Positions 16,254 to 24,503 of a stretch of DNA of 27,719 nt are shown here, piece after piece. A program made the translations under genes and the position numbers. Each line of letters begins with the position of its first letter. Position 1 is the first letter of the stretch. This stretch comes from Clostridiales bacterium (GTDB taxonomy: Bacteria > Bacillota > Clostridia > Lachnospirales > Lachnospiraceae): the NCBI GenBank assembly GCA_019416265.1, contig DXXQ01000151.1, forward strand, positions 1 through 27,719. The letters run 5' to 3'. The notes beneath the pieces were generated by a model that searched no databases, was not told the origin of the DNA, and saw nothing but the letters and a program-made list of their open reading frames with translations.

Positions 16254-17711
16254 ATGATAACATATAAACAGCTCACTTTGGCAGAAATTTTTGAAGATTG
16301 TCAGATTAAATTTGACAACGACAAATATCAGTTTCTTTCTCTTCTTGACGAAGCCATTAACCTTGATGAAATTGTTCCTGTTTCTTTTGTTTCTCATTTT
16401 TACGCCCAAACCGGAAGGCCTCGCAAGCACCAGCTTTATCCAATGCTCAAAGCACTTCTGCTCCAGCGTATTTTCTCGATCCCGACTGACACGCTCCTGA
16501 TCGTGTTCTTGAAATACTCTCAGGAACTGCGTGACTTCTGCGGTTTTGATGTTGTACCGGATGGTTCAAAATTTACTCGTTTTAAACAGGATTTCTTATC
16601 GGACTTACAATCCATGTTCGATCGTCTTGTAGACCTGACCGAACCGATATGCCAAAAACTGAATCCAGTTCTTGCTGACATGACTATCTTTGATACCTCC
16701 GGCATTGAAGCATGGGTTACGGAAAATAATCCGAAGTATGCCAACCGTATTATTAAACAGTTGAAGGCTTTTAAGAAATCCCATAACCTTGATGATTCCT
16801 ACGATCCTTACAAAGCAACCTATGGTTCCATGCCAACTCACGCTGCATCCAATCAAGCGATACAGCAGATGTACATCAACGGTCACTTCTGTTATGCCTA
16901 TAAATTCGGTATCGTCACAAATGGACCTGGCATTGTCCGCGACATATCTTTCTACAACAAGGATTTCCTAAATGCACATCCTGATATTGTTGTAGAAAAG
17001 AAATCGGATTCTCCGGATGAGGATAAATCGCTTGCCGACTCAAAAGCACTGCTTCCTGTTTTAATTGATTTTTTCAAAAAGCATCCTTTGATAGAGCCGA
17101 AGACGTTTCTTGGGGATGCCGCTTTTGATACGATTGAGATCTATAAATCTCTTTTCGGAGATATCGGATTTCATAAGGCTTTTATTCCTCTCCGTGTAAA
17201 ACTATCCATGGAAGGAACGGACTACACAGTGAATGAAAATGGAATTCCCTGCTGTCCACATGATCCAACGCTTCCCATGAAACGGGAAGGAAGCAAATCG
17301 CATTTAAAAAGCCAAATACCTACCATGAAGTTTGTATGTCCCAAAATGAAATGGGAATACAATCCAGCCGACAAATCAAAACGTCGGGTATGTCACTGCG
17401 ATAATCCATGCACCACTTCTTCCTGCGGACGAATGATTTACATTTATCCTGAGAAAAATCTCCGCGCCTATCCTGGTGTAGAACGAGGTTCACAGGAATG
17501 GGAAGACACCTACAAAATCCGTGTAAATGTTGAAAAATCGATCAACCATTTCAAGGATAGTTTCTGCATTGCGAATCGTAAAACACAGAATGAAAAAACG
17601 CTTCATGCCGATTTACTTCTTGCAGGAATTACACAACTTGTTACCGTACTTGTTGCCGATAAAATCCACCAGCATCAATACATACGAAGTTTAAAACCTT
17701 TGATTGCCTGA
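16254..17711 (+). CDS. DDE transposase of the insertion sequence
   Basis: A 485-aa transposase. The N-terminal region has GRPRKHQLYPMLKALLLQRI, a helical DNA-binding part. The catalytic triad is probably D147 (FDTSG), D288 or D292 (GDAAFD) and E427 (RVNVEKSI). Between the second D and E lies a cysteine-rich insertion (IPCCP, FVCP, then VCHCDNPCTTSSCG), plausibly zinc-binding and often seen in IS1182-type transposases. It starts at ATG 16254 with AAAGGAG 10 nt upstream. A TGGTAAAAT extended -10 lies at about 16193-16201. No frameshift or stop is seen, so the enzyme should be functional. Confidence 0.9.
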   Translation: MITYKQLTLAEIFEDCQIKFDNDKYQFLSLLDEAINLDEIVPVSFVSHFYAQTGRPRKHQLYPMLKALLLQRIFSIPTDTLLIVFLKYSQELRDFCGFDVVPDGSKFTRFKQDFLSDLQSMFDRLVDLTEPICQKLNPVLADMTIFDTSGIEAWVTENNPKYANRIIKQLKAFKKSHNLDDSYDPYKATYGSMPTHAASNQAIQQMYINGHFCYAYKFGIVTNGPGIVRDISFYNKDFLNAHPDIVVEKKSDSPDEDKSLADSKALLPVLIDFFKKHPLIEPKTFLGDAAFDTIEIYKSLFGDIGFHKAFIPLRVKLSMEGTDYTVNENGIPCCPHDPTLPMKREGSKSHLKSQIPTMKFVCPKMKWEYNPADKSKRRVCHCDNPCTTSSCGRMIYIYPEKNLRAYPGVERGSQEWEDTYKIRVNVEKSINHFKDSFCIANRKTQNEKTLHADLLLAGITQLVTVLVADKIHQHQYIRSLKPLIA

Positions 17712-17800
17712 CCTTTGGTATATATAATATTTTTTCTTCGCAGTCCATCTGGGAAGTTATTTTGTCATGTCTAATTTTGATGTCACCTGCTTCTCATCTT

Positions 17801-17825
17801 AGGAATCCTGCATTGCAGGATTCCT
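17801..17825 (+). terminator. Long palindrome downstream of the transposase gene
   Basis: A 12-bp perfect stem AGGAATCCTGCA/TGCAGGATTCCT with a single-base gap is followed by ACCGCATTTTT. It is either a transposase-gene terminator or a structural element of the IS end. Confidence 0.5.
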
Positions 17826-17871
17826 ACCGCATTTTTAATCAGGATTGCGAACTTGTTTCGCAATTACCTAA

Positions 17872-17880
17872 TATATTTTC
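17872..17880 (+). repeat. Right copy of the 9-bp target-site duplication
   Basis: TATATTTTC, identical to 16106-16114, follows the right inverted repeat. The pgsA upstream region (17881-17946) starts here; a TATTAT at about 17908-17913 could be its -10 but no convincing -35 is visible. Confidence 0.85.
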
Positions 17881-17946
17881 TCACTACCCACCTGACAGAA
17901 TCTGTGTTATTATGTTGAAAACCAAAAAGAAAACGAGGCGTTTAGT

Positions 17947-18513
17947 ATGAAAAAAAACTTTGTAAAAGAATACTTATCTATTCCCAACCTTCTGGGTTAC
18001 TTTCGAATTCTTCTGCTTCCCTTTTACCTTTATGTGTATTTGAATGCAGAATCTGTTCATGATTACTATGTGGCTGCCTTTATTATGTTCCTGTCCTTCT
18101 TCTCTGATTTTATAGACGGGAAAATAGCCCGCCGTTTTAACATGATCACAGAATTCGGCAAAATTCTGGATCCCGTAGCAGACAAAATCACTCAATTGGT
18201 ACTTGCGTTAGGTTTTGCCTTCCGTTTTCCTATTGTTCGTGTACTTTTAGTCATTTTTGTTATAAAAGAGATGATAATGGGAATCATAGGACTTTATATG
18301 ATGAAGCACAACTACCGTATGAACGGAGCTCACATGCACGGAAAAATCTGTACAGCTCTCCTTGATCTTGTGATGTTCATCTTCCTTCTGGTCCCGGATT
18401 TATCAGAAGCCATTGTCACAGGGCTCACCATCGTATGCATCATTTCCATACTGGTTTCTTTTGCCCTGTATCTTCATATGTATTATCATGCATGGAAAAA
18501 TATTTCCAGGTAA
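17947..18513 (+). CDS. pgsA: CDP-diacylglycerol–glycerol-3-phosphate phosphatidyltransferase
   Basis: A 188-aa integral membrane enzyme of the CDP-alcohol phosphotransferase family that makes phosphatidylglycerol-phosphate, the precursor of phosphatidylglycerol and cardiolipin. The signature DGxxARx8GxxxDxxxD is exact: D57-G58, A61-R62, G71, D75, D79, within a stretch starting DFIDGKIARRF. About five or six hydrophobic helices follow. SIPNLLGYFRI near the N-terminus is typical of PgsA. It starts at ATG 17947 with a weak GAGG site 8 nt upstream. The IS ends only 75 bp upstream, so its expression could be affected. It converges with the HtrA gene across a shared terminator. Confidence 0.9.
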   Translation: MKKNFVKEYLSIPNLLGYFRILLLPFYLYVYLNAESVHDYYVAAFIMFLSFFSDFIDGKIARRFNMITEFGKILDPVADKITQLVLALGFAFRFPIVRVLLVIFVIKEMIMGIIGLYMMKHNYRMNGAHMHGKICTALLDLVMFIFLLVPDLSEAIVTGLTIVCIISILVSFALYLHMYYHAWKNISR

Positions 18514-18534
18514 ACTCTTTTTATAAATAGAAAT

Positions 18535-18580
18535 CCCCCGGAAACCGGCCGTGTCTTCGGTCAGTTTTCGGGGGGTTTTT
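18535..18580 (+). terminator. Terminator between pgsA and the HtrA gene
   Basis: CCCCCG-AAA pairs with TTT-CGGGGG around an inner GC-rich hairpin, followed by TTTTT at 18576-18580. It ends pgsA transcription and, read from the other side, may also serve the converging protease gene. Confidence 0.85.
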
Positions 18581-18601
18581 CATTCATTTTTTATGTTCTT
18601 A

Positions 18602-20041
18602 TCATCCCTGTCTGAAGAAATCAAGAATGGAATCCTCCTCTTCCGATGCTTCTTCAGGATTTTCTTCTTCCTCGTCGCTGTTTCTGTCACCTTTGTTCAG
18701 AGTTGCTCTGTCTTCTTCCTCAGAAGTGTCCTCTTCCTTACTGTCTTTCTCCTCTGTGGAAGCTGTATTTTCACCAAGTACAACGGTTACTGTTTTTTCT
18801 TTGTATCCGTCTCCGCTCTGAACTGCAATGGTCAGTTCAACTTCCTCATCCGGAGCATAGTAGGCCAGGTACTCGATTAACTGCTCGATGCTGGAAACTT
18901 TTTTCCCATTAAACTCTGTAATAATATCTCCGTGCTTGATTCCCGCTTTGTCAGCCGCACCTTTCCTTGTTACTTCCTCTACAAAGGCACCTGCCGGAAT
19001 TCCGTAATACTGGGCTTCTTCACTTACGGATTTACCTGTGATCTGAAGTACGCCATGCTCGTCGTCATCCAGCTTATCTCTGGATTCCTCATTCATAAGG
19101 TTCTCGATAATATCAGATACGTCGGAGATTGCAATTGCATAGCCCATACCCTCGATTTCTGTGGAAGCAAGCTTCGCAGAGTTAATGCCTACAACCTCTC
19201 CGTCCATATTCAAAAGAGCTCCGCCACTGTTTCCAGGATTGATCGCCGCATCTGTCTGGATAAGATTTACACCGTCGCCGTCTTCGCTGTCGCTGACGGT
19301 CTGTGAGGATTCGTCCATTCTGCGGTTTTTCGCACTGACGATACCTGTTGTTACAGACTGTCCGTATCCAAGGGCATTACCGATTGCCACAACCTGATTT
19401 CCAACCTTAAGGTCATCGGAGCTTCCGATCGTTGCAATTTTAATTTCATCCATAGTCTCGTCTTCAATGTCATCCAGCTTTACAGATACAACTGCAAGGT
19501 CTTTTTCATCATCAAAGCCTTTTACCTTTGCCTCATAGACTTCATTGTCTACAAAGGATACAGACAGGGTATCTGCTCCCTGCACTACATGATAGTTCGT
19601 AGCGATCAGAAGCTCACTGCTGTTCTTTCCAATGATGATACCGGAGCCGCTTCCCTCCACTTCCTGAATCTCAGGAGCATAGGAATAGCCGCCGTAACCG
19701 CCGAACATTCCGAAGTAGTTCTGCACTTCCTGAATGGATTTTGTTGTAATGGATACAACAGACGGCATTGCCTCCTCTGCAATATCGGAAACATCAAGAC
19801 TGCCCTTTGCAGTAGTTTCTGTTTTTTCAGATGTATCAGAGTCTTCGCTCTTCTTAGAGGAATTCGTCATAGTAAGCTTCACTTCGTCATTGGCTGCTTC
19901 TACTTCAATCCCCTGATCCCAGTTCAGCACATTGTTGATACTTCCGAATACACCGGCAGTCAGCACTGCACAGAGACTGATCGTAAGACCTTTTTTCGCA
20001 ATCTTTTTAATCTTCTTATTTCTTTCTTCTTTATTCATCAT
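18602..20041 (-). CDS. htrA: Membrane-anchored HtrA/DegP-like serine protease with PDZ domain
   Basis: 479 aa from ATG 20041, which has GGAGG 9 nt upstream; an in-frame ATG at 20122 has no such site. A lysine-rich cytoplasmic start is followed by one transmembrane helix (about 19-36), then a low-complexity Ser/Glu/Thr linker. The trypsin-like domain shows the triad H151 (TNYHVV), D181 (KDLAVV) and S272 (PGNSGGALL). A PDZ domain spans about 340-435, with GAADKAGIKHGDIITEFNGK. The last ~50 residues are extremely acidic, with runs of Glu, and end SILDFFRQG. It should act outside the membrane in protein quality control. The acidic tail is longer than in typical HtrA. It stands alone, convergent with pgsA. 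Confidence 0.93.
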   Translation of the reverse strand: MMNKEERNKKIKKIAKKGLTISLCAVLTAGVFGSINNVLNWDQGIEVEAANDEVKLTMTNSSKKSEDSDTSEKTETTAKGSLDVSDIAEEAMPSVVSITTKSIQEVQNYFGMFGGYGGYSYAPEIQEVEGSGSGIIIGKNSSELLIATNYHVVQGADTLSVSFVDNEVYEAKVKGFDDEKDLAVVSVKLDDIEDETMDEIKIATIGSSDDLKVGNQVVAIGNALGYGQSVTTGIVSAKNRRMDESSQTVSDSEDGDGVNLIQTDAAINPGNSGGALLNMDGEVVGINSAKLASTEIEGMGYAIAISDVSDIIENLMNEESRDKLDDDEHGVLQITGKSVSEEAQYYGIPAGAFVEEVTRKGAADKAGIKHGDIITEFNGKKVSSIEQLIEYLAYYAPDEEVELTIAVQSGDGYKEKTVTVVLGENTASTEEKDSKEEDTSEEEDRATLNKGDRNSDEEEENPEEASEEEDSILDFFRQG

Positions 20042-20197
20042 GGTAAAAGTCCTCCTTTGGAACTTACAATTATTATTTATTTGAAAGGAAATGCGTTGTT
20101 GCAGCTTCTCTTCTCTGTTCAACGCCTTCTTTTTCTTTTATGCCCTTAGTATATAGAGTAATTGTGTTTACTTTGTGGGAAAAATGTGTTCTTTTTG

Positions 20198-20441
20198 TTA
20201 AATGGATTCCAAATATGCAAGGAGCTCATTCTTCTTAAATGGTTTTAACTTTTACACATTTCTTATCACATATCAGCTCCACCGGACTTCCCGTTGGATT
20301 ATTCACATATTCCTGAATCATATCTACAAGAGTGGTTTTTCCTGTAGCACTGTCCCCGCGAATGATCGTCAGATTTCGCCGAAGTTCAAAATCATATTTT
20401 AAACGTTTTGTAGATACAATAACTCTATGTTTCCTTCTCAT
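20198..20441 (-). pseudogene. Truncated P-loop ATPase remnant
   Basis: A 68-aa frame (20235-20441) starts at ATG with GGAGG 9 nt upstream. It contains a Walker A motif, IIRGDSATGKTTLVDMI, then ICDKKC, but stops soon after. Related ATP-binding proteins of Clostridial mobile elements are, as I recall, several times longer. Past the stop, the next frame reads PFKKNELLAYLESI and ends at 20198-20200, which looks like a genuine protein tail. An internal deletion plus a frameshift explains both pieces. It follows the small gene 20457-20684 by 15 bp, so the two were probably one operon in a mobile element. Confidence 0.6.
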
Positions 20442-20456
20442 CGTGCCACTCCTCCA

Positions 20457-20684
20457 TTAGACAAATTCTCCAGCAATCGGTATCAATTCTTTCATAGAGT
20501 GTACAATTTCGTTGGTATTCAAAATACGAATCGTAAAAGGATCCTTACCAAAATCCATCAAATGCCGCAGATTTACTGTCCTGTCTTCCGATTCTGCAAT
20601 TTTAAGCAACCATTTCGCACAGTTATCTCCACAGGTCGATGCATTAAAAATTTTATCTTTATTAAACTTAAAAAGGATTAACAT
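20457..20684 (-). CDS. Small hypothetical protein of a mobile-element remnant
   Basis: 75 aa from ATG 20684, with CGGAG 5 nt upstream. The upstream in-frame ATG at 20726 lacks a ribosome site. The sequence begins MLILFKFNKDKIFNAST and ends KELIPIAGEFV; it has two cysteines near the start and no motif I know. It is soluble, of mixed α/β character. Its frame is intact and it keeps a ribosome site, but it is flanked by broken mobile-element genes on both sides (an excisionase tail upstream and an ATPase stump downstream), so it may be a leftover. Function unknown. Confidence 0.5.
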   Translation of the reverse strand: MLILFKFNKDKIFNASTCGDNCAKWLLKIAESEDRTVNLRHLMDFGKDPFTIRILNTNEIVHSMKELIPIAGEFV

Positions 20685-20747
20685 TTTCACTCCGCCTGAT
20701 AATCCGGTTGGCGGAATCTTTCCCAAAATCGGACTGTCTTATTTGAT

Positions 20748-20870
20748 TTATGTTGCGATGGAAATATAAGCAATACGTCTTTTGCATCCAGCTCTTTCTC
20801 TTTCCGTTAACCATTCTTCAAATTCATCTCGTTTAACTCGGACACGATTTCCAACTTTGATTACATACAT
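20748..20870 (-). pseudogene. C-terminal stump of an excisionase-family DNA-binding protein
   Basis: This 40-codon frame reads MYVIKVGNRVRVKRDEFEEW, then a charged tail with RERAGCKRR. This is the second half of a MerR-like/excisionase HTH domain, in which a strand of the form VIKVGNRVRV is followed by an acidic helix ending EEWL. The first helices are missing, because the sequence upstream is the ABC-operon terminator. Such genes sit in integrative elements as Xis or cargo regulators. It shows that an element once occupied this place. Confidence 0.6.
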
Positions 20871-20882
20871 AAAACTCTAGTG

Positions 20883-20913
20883 CAAAAAGCAGGAGATCAT
20901 TAGATTTCCTGCT
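20883..20913 (-). terminator. Terminator of the ABC exporter operon
   Basis: AGCAGGA/TCCTGCT stem around an 11-nt loop (20889-20913), followed on the minus strand by TTTTTG. It lies 38 bp beyond the stop codon of the second ABC gene. Confidence 0.8.
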
Positions 20914-20950
20914 TAATCTCGATATAGACATTAAATTATGATTTCTAACT

Positions 20951-22777
20951 TTAAATTGCAAACCCTGCATACTGTGTCATATATAATTCATAATATCTTC
21001 CCTTTCGTTCGAATAACTCTGTATGGCTACCACTCTCTACAATTTCTCCATGATCCATGACAACAATCAAATCTGAATCCCGGATCGTCGATAAACGATG
21101 TGCGATTACGATACTGGTTCGATTTTCCATTACACGCTGCATAGCATCCTGTATTGCTTTCTCCGTCCTTGTATCTACATTTGCAGTTGCCTCATCCAGA
21201 ATTAAAATCTTCGGATCAGCTACAAAGGCACGAGCAATTGCAAGAAGCTGACGCTGTCCCTGACTGATGTTTTCTCCTGCACCTGTTAAAACTGTATCAA
21301 ATCCCTGAGGCAGCTTCTCAATAATATCCTCACAGCGACTCATTTCTACCGCTGTTTCCAATTGTACATCTGTGGCATTTTCATTGCCATACGTTAAGTT
21401 ATGGCGAATAGTATCAGAAAACAGCACCGTATCCTGCAAAACAATTGCAATTTCTTTTCTGAGATCATCCCTTGAGACCTCTTTGATATTCTGATTGTTA
21501 ATGCGGATTTCTCCACTGTCAATATCATAAAAACGCATCAGCAGATTCACAATTGTTGTCTTACCGCTTCCTGTTGCGCCAACCAGAGCTACTTTTTTTC
21601 CGGACGGAACTGTTAAAGTAAAATTACGGATAACCGGATAACCGGGCGTATATGAGAATTGTACATTTTGAAAACTGACAGCAGCATTTTCTTTTTTAGT
21701 AAGTTCCAAACCACTTTTATCCTCATCCTCTTCATCCAGTACTTCAAACACCCGCTCCGCTCCGGCAAGCGCAGTCTGTAATTGACCGTATATCTGAGCA
21801 ATTTCATTGATAGGGCGGCTAAACTGTCTCGCATAGACAATAAAAGCCGAAATCACACCTACGGAAATCATTCCATGGATGGAAAAATATCCTCCAAACG
21901 CTGCAATCACCACAAATCCAACATTACCAATACAATTCATAACCGGACCCATTACTCCACTGAAAATATCCGTCTTAATTCCCGCTTTCGTAAGCGAATC
22001 CGCTGTTCTGCAAAAATCTTCTGTTGTGATATCCTGATGATTATATGCCACCACCGTATGATATCCGGAAATCATTTCTTCCACCGTACCATTTAACTGT
22101 CCTAGAAGCATCTGCCTGTTCCGTGAAAATTTGCGAACCTTTCCGGAAAGAAACTTTGTTGCCAGAACAGTCAAAAAAACTGTTACACAACTTAAAAGAG
22201 CCAATTGCCAGCAATACCACAGCATCATTGCCGCCGTACCAACAATCGTCAGAACTCCGGAAAAAAGAGATGGAAAAGACTGGGAAGCCGTTGTGGAAAT
22301 ATTCTCAATATCATTTGTCATCCGGCTCATCACATCCCCATGGGAATGGTTATCCAGATACCCAACCGGCAAATCAATCATTTTCCCAAACAATTCTTCC
22401 CGCATTCGCCGTACAATACGCTGGCTTAATTTTGCACTGAGTAAATTCTGGAGCAACTGTCCCCCACTATACAGCAAATATACAAAAAGCATACACCCTA
22501 CTGTGCGCCAAAGATTTCCGGCTTTCATTCCTGCAATAATATCAATCGCATTACTCTGCAAGCTGGGAGCATAAACGCCACAGATTGTTCCGAAAATGAC
22601 TGCGCAGAGCATACACACTACAATTACTTTCTCATGTGCAAAGTATGTGATCATCCGTTTCAGAGCCGCTCCTGTGTGTTTTGCATGCTGCACTTCTCCA
22701 AATCGTTCATGACGGTTTGAACCGGGAATATTTTGCTGCGGCAGTTTTTGTTCATTACGCACACTCATGGTTTTCAT
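20951..22777 (-). CDS. ABC exporter subunit with the catalytic NBD (heterodimer partner 2)
   Basis: The 608-aa half-transporter has six transmembrane helices (about 50-320) fused to a nucleotide-binding domain. Walker A is GATGSGKT (400-407), the Q-loop is Q448, the signature is ISQGQ (504-508, not LSGGQ), Walker B is ILILDE with catalytic E529, and the H-loop is H560. It is therefore the catalytically complete partner, but with a variant signature. Its start overlaps the end of the 581-aa gene by 23 bp, which suggests translational coupling. The pair fits the heterodimeric multidrug exporter type (BmrCD, LmrCD, TM287/288). The substrate cannot be read from sequence. It is controlled with the MarR gene upstream. 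Confidence 0.92.
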   Translation of the reverse strand: MKTMSVRNEQKLPQQNIPGSNRHERFGEVQHAKHTGAALKRMITYFAHEKVIVVCMLCAVIFGTICGVYAPSLQSNAIDIIAGMKAGNLWRTVGCMLFVYLLYSGGQLLQNLLSAKLSQRIVRRMREELFGKMIDLPVGYLDNHSHGDVMSRMTNDIENISTTASQSFPSLFSGVLTIVGTAAMMLWYCWQLALLSCVTVFLTVLATKFLSGKVRKFSRNRQMLLGQLNGTVEEMISGYHTVVAYNHQDITTEDFCRTADSLTKAGIKTDIFSGVMGPVMNCIGNVGFVVIAAFGGYFSIHGMISVGVISAFIVYARQFSRPINEIAQIYGQLQTALAGAERVFEVLDEEDEDKSGLELTKKENAAVSFQNVQFSYTPGYPVIRNFTLTVPSGKKVALVGATGSGKTTIVNLLMRFYDIDSGEIRINNQNIKEVSRDDLRKEIAIVLQDTVLFSDTIRHNLTYGNENATDVQLETAVEMSRCEDIIEKLPQGFDTVLTGAGENISQGQRQLLAIARAFVADPKILILDEATANVDTRTEKAIQDAMQRVMENRTSIVIAHRLSTIRDSDLIVVMDHGEIVESGSHTELFERKGRYYELYMTQYAGFAI

Positions 22778-24500
22778 CCTCCTCTCCCATCTGAGAATAG
22801 TAAATATCCTGATAAGCCTTGCAGGATTTCAACAATTTCTCATGAGAATCACAGCCTGCAATCCGTCCATTTTCCAGAACAATAGTCCGATCTGCCCTGC
22901 GCACAGAGGCAATCCTCTGGGCAACAATAATTTTAGTACTTTCAGGACTTATTTCCTGCAATGCATTATAAAAATCAGCCTCTGTTTTCAAATCAAGAGC
23001 GCTGGTAGAATCGTCAAAAATCAATATTTCCGCCTGCTTCACAATTGCTCTCGCAATGGAAACCCTCTGTTTTTGTCCTCCTGACAGGCTCATACCCCTT
23101 TCTGCAACAACCGTATGATACCCTTTTGGTGACGCATTGATAAAGTCATCTGCCTGTGCTACCGTTGCTGCTTCTCTGATTGATTCCAATTTTGCATCCG
23201 GTTTTCCCCAAGCAATATTTTCACAGATTGTTGTATTAAAAAGTTCACTTTTTTGCAATACTACCGATATTTTTTCCCGCAATACTTTCTGTTTGTATTC
23301 CCGCACATCTATTCCATCCACATAAACAGAACCTGCTGTTGCATCATAAAAACGGGGAATCAGATTTACAAGTGATGTCTTCCCACATCCTGTTGTCCCC
23401 ATCACTGCAAGAGTTTCTCCCGGATGCACTGTAATACTGATATGTTCAAGCACGCTCTGGTCAGTACCCGGATATGCGAAAGACACATCTCGAAATTCTA
23501 TTTCTCCATGCTTATCAGTTTTACCATCCCACTTTCCGTCCATAAGCTGCGGTTCGCTGTACAGGATTTCTTTAAGCCTTTTCCACGAAGCAAGCCCTCT
23601 AGAAATATTCTGAAACAGCATAGTAAGCATAAGAATTCCGTTTAAAAGCTGTGTTGTATAAGTAATCGCCGCCATGATAACCCCCGGCGTCACCTTACCA
23701 CTTCCCACTTCAAAAGAACCAGTCAGCAAAATTACAACAACGACCAAATACATCAGTGCGTTAACCACCGGATTCATAAAAGCAAATATCACAAGTACCT
23801 GAAGCTGAGTCCGGATCAGTTCATCGTTTGCCTTTCCAAACCGCACTTTCTCATAAATTTCCCTTACACATGCTTTAATGACACGGATACCTGACACATC
23901 CTCCTGCATAATCTCGTTAATAGCATCAAGCTGTGCCTGTAGTCTGACAAAAAGAGGACCTGCTTTCACCATACAGAAAATCAGACAACCGACAATCAGC
24001 GGAAATGCGCACATTACTATAAATCCAAAATCCCGATTCAGTCGGAACATACAATACATACTGCCAAACATCAACATTGCAGTACGAATCATTCCCCGCA
24101 CAAATAAAGAAACAAAGGTCTGTACCTGAGTAATATCATTTGTCACTCTTGTAATTAAAGAACCTGTTCCAAATTTGTCCAACTGAGGAAAAGAAAAAGT
24201 CATAATCCTCTGAAAGCAGTCTTTACGAATCTCATTGCCAATATTCTGGCTGGAAATATGAACGAACGCATTATTAAGAGAACCACACAGACCTCCAAAT
24301 AACACAAGTCCAATCATCCATATTCCCAATTTCCAGATAAGAGACAGACTTCCTGTTCCCCCGTTATTTAATCCCAATACGCCCTCATCTACGATTCTGC
24401 TCATAATTTCAGGTTGAACCAGATCCATCGACACCTCACCAACCATAAAAAGAGCTGCCAAAGCTGCATACAGCAGATATCGTTTCACATAGTTCCACAT
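22755..24500 (-). CDS. ABC exporter subunit with the degenerate NBD (heterodimer partner 1)
   Basis: The 581-aa half-transporter has six membrane helices in residues 1-310 and an NBD behind them. Walker A is GTTGCGKT (368-375) and the signature is the canonical LSGGQ (472-476). Walker B reads ILIFDD, so D497 replaces the catalytic Glu, and Q528 replaces the H-loop His (IVAQR). These two changes mark the degenerate member of a heterodimer. The canonical LSGGQ should complete the active site of the 608-aa partner. The start ATG 24500 has GGAG 8 nt upstream inside the end of marR, with 3 bp between marR stop and this start. Confidence 0.92.
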   Translation of the reverse strand: MWNYVKRYLLYAALAALFMVGEVSMDLVQPEIMSRIVDEGVLGLNNGGTGSLSLIWKLGIWMIGLVLFGGLCGSLNNAFVHISSQNIGNEIRKDCFQRIMTFSFPQLDKFGTGSLITRVTNDITQVQTFVSLFVRGMIRTAMLMFGSMYCMFRLNRDFGFIVMCAFPLIVGCLIFCMVKAGPLFVRLQAQLDAINEIMQEDVSGIRVIKACVREIYEKVRFGKANDELIRTQLQVLVIFAFMNPVVNALMYLVVVVILLTGSFEVGSGKVTPGVIMAAITYTTQLLNGILMLTMLFQNISRGLASWKRLKEILYSEPQLMDGKWDGKTDKHGEIEFRDVSFAYPGTDQSVLEHISITVHPGETLAVMGTTGCGKTSLVNLIPRFYDATAGSVYVDGIDVREYKQKVLREKISVVLQKSELFNTTICENIAWGKPDAKLESIREAATVAQADDFINASPKGYHTVVAERGMSLSGGQKQRVSIARAIVKQAEILIFDDSTSALDLKTEADFYNALQEISPESTKIIVAQRIASVRRADRTIVLENGRIAGCDSHEKLLKSCKAYQDIYYSQMGEEDENHECA

Positions 24501-24503
24501 CGC

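Larger units (their letters stand above)
16115..17871 (+). mobile_element. Complete 1757-bp insertion sequence, DDE transposase (IS1182/IS4-like)
   Basis: The terminal inverted repeats read TTAGGCGTTTGCGAAA on the left (16115-16130) and TTAGGTAATTGCGAAA on the right (minus strand of 17856-17871), matching at 13 of 16 positions. The element is flanked by a perfect 9-bp duplication (16106-16114 and 17872-17880), which fixes the ends. Each end is also a hairpin: GGCGTTT-GCG-AAACGCC at 16118-16134 and ATTGCGAA-5 nt-TTCGCAAT at 17844-17864. One transposase gene fills the interior. The element lies between the divergent exonuclease and pgsA genes. Exact duplicate flanks and an intact gene argue for a recent insertion. 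The family is uncertain without a search. Confidence 0.9.

Noticed and set aside
20042..20122. 27-residue N-terminal extension of the HtrA protein
   Set aside because: No ribosome site is present at the far start, while GGAGG precedes ATG 20041. The extension would also disturb the normal short cytoplasmic start before the membrane helix.
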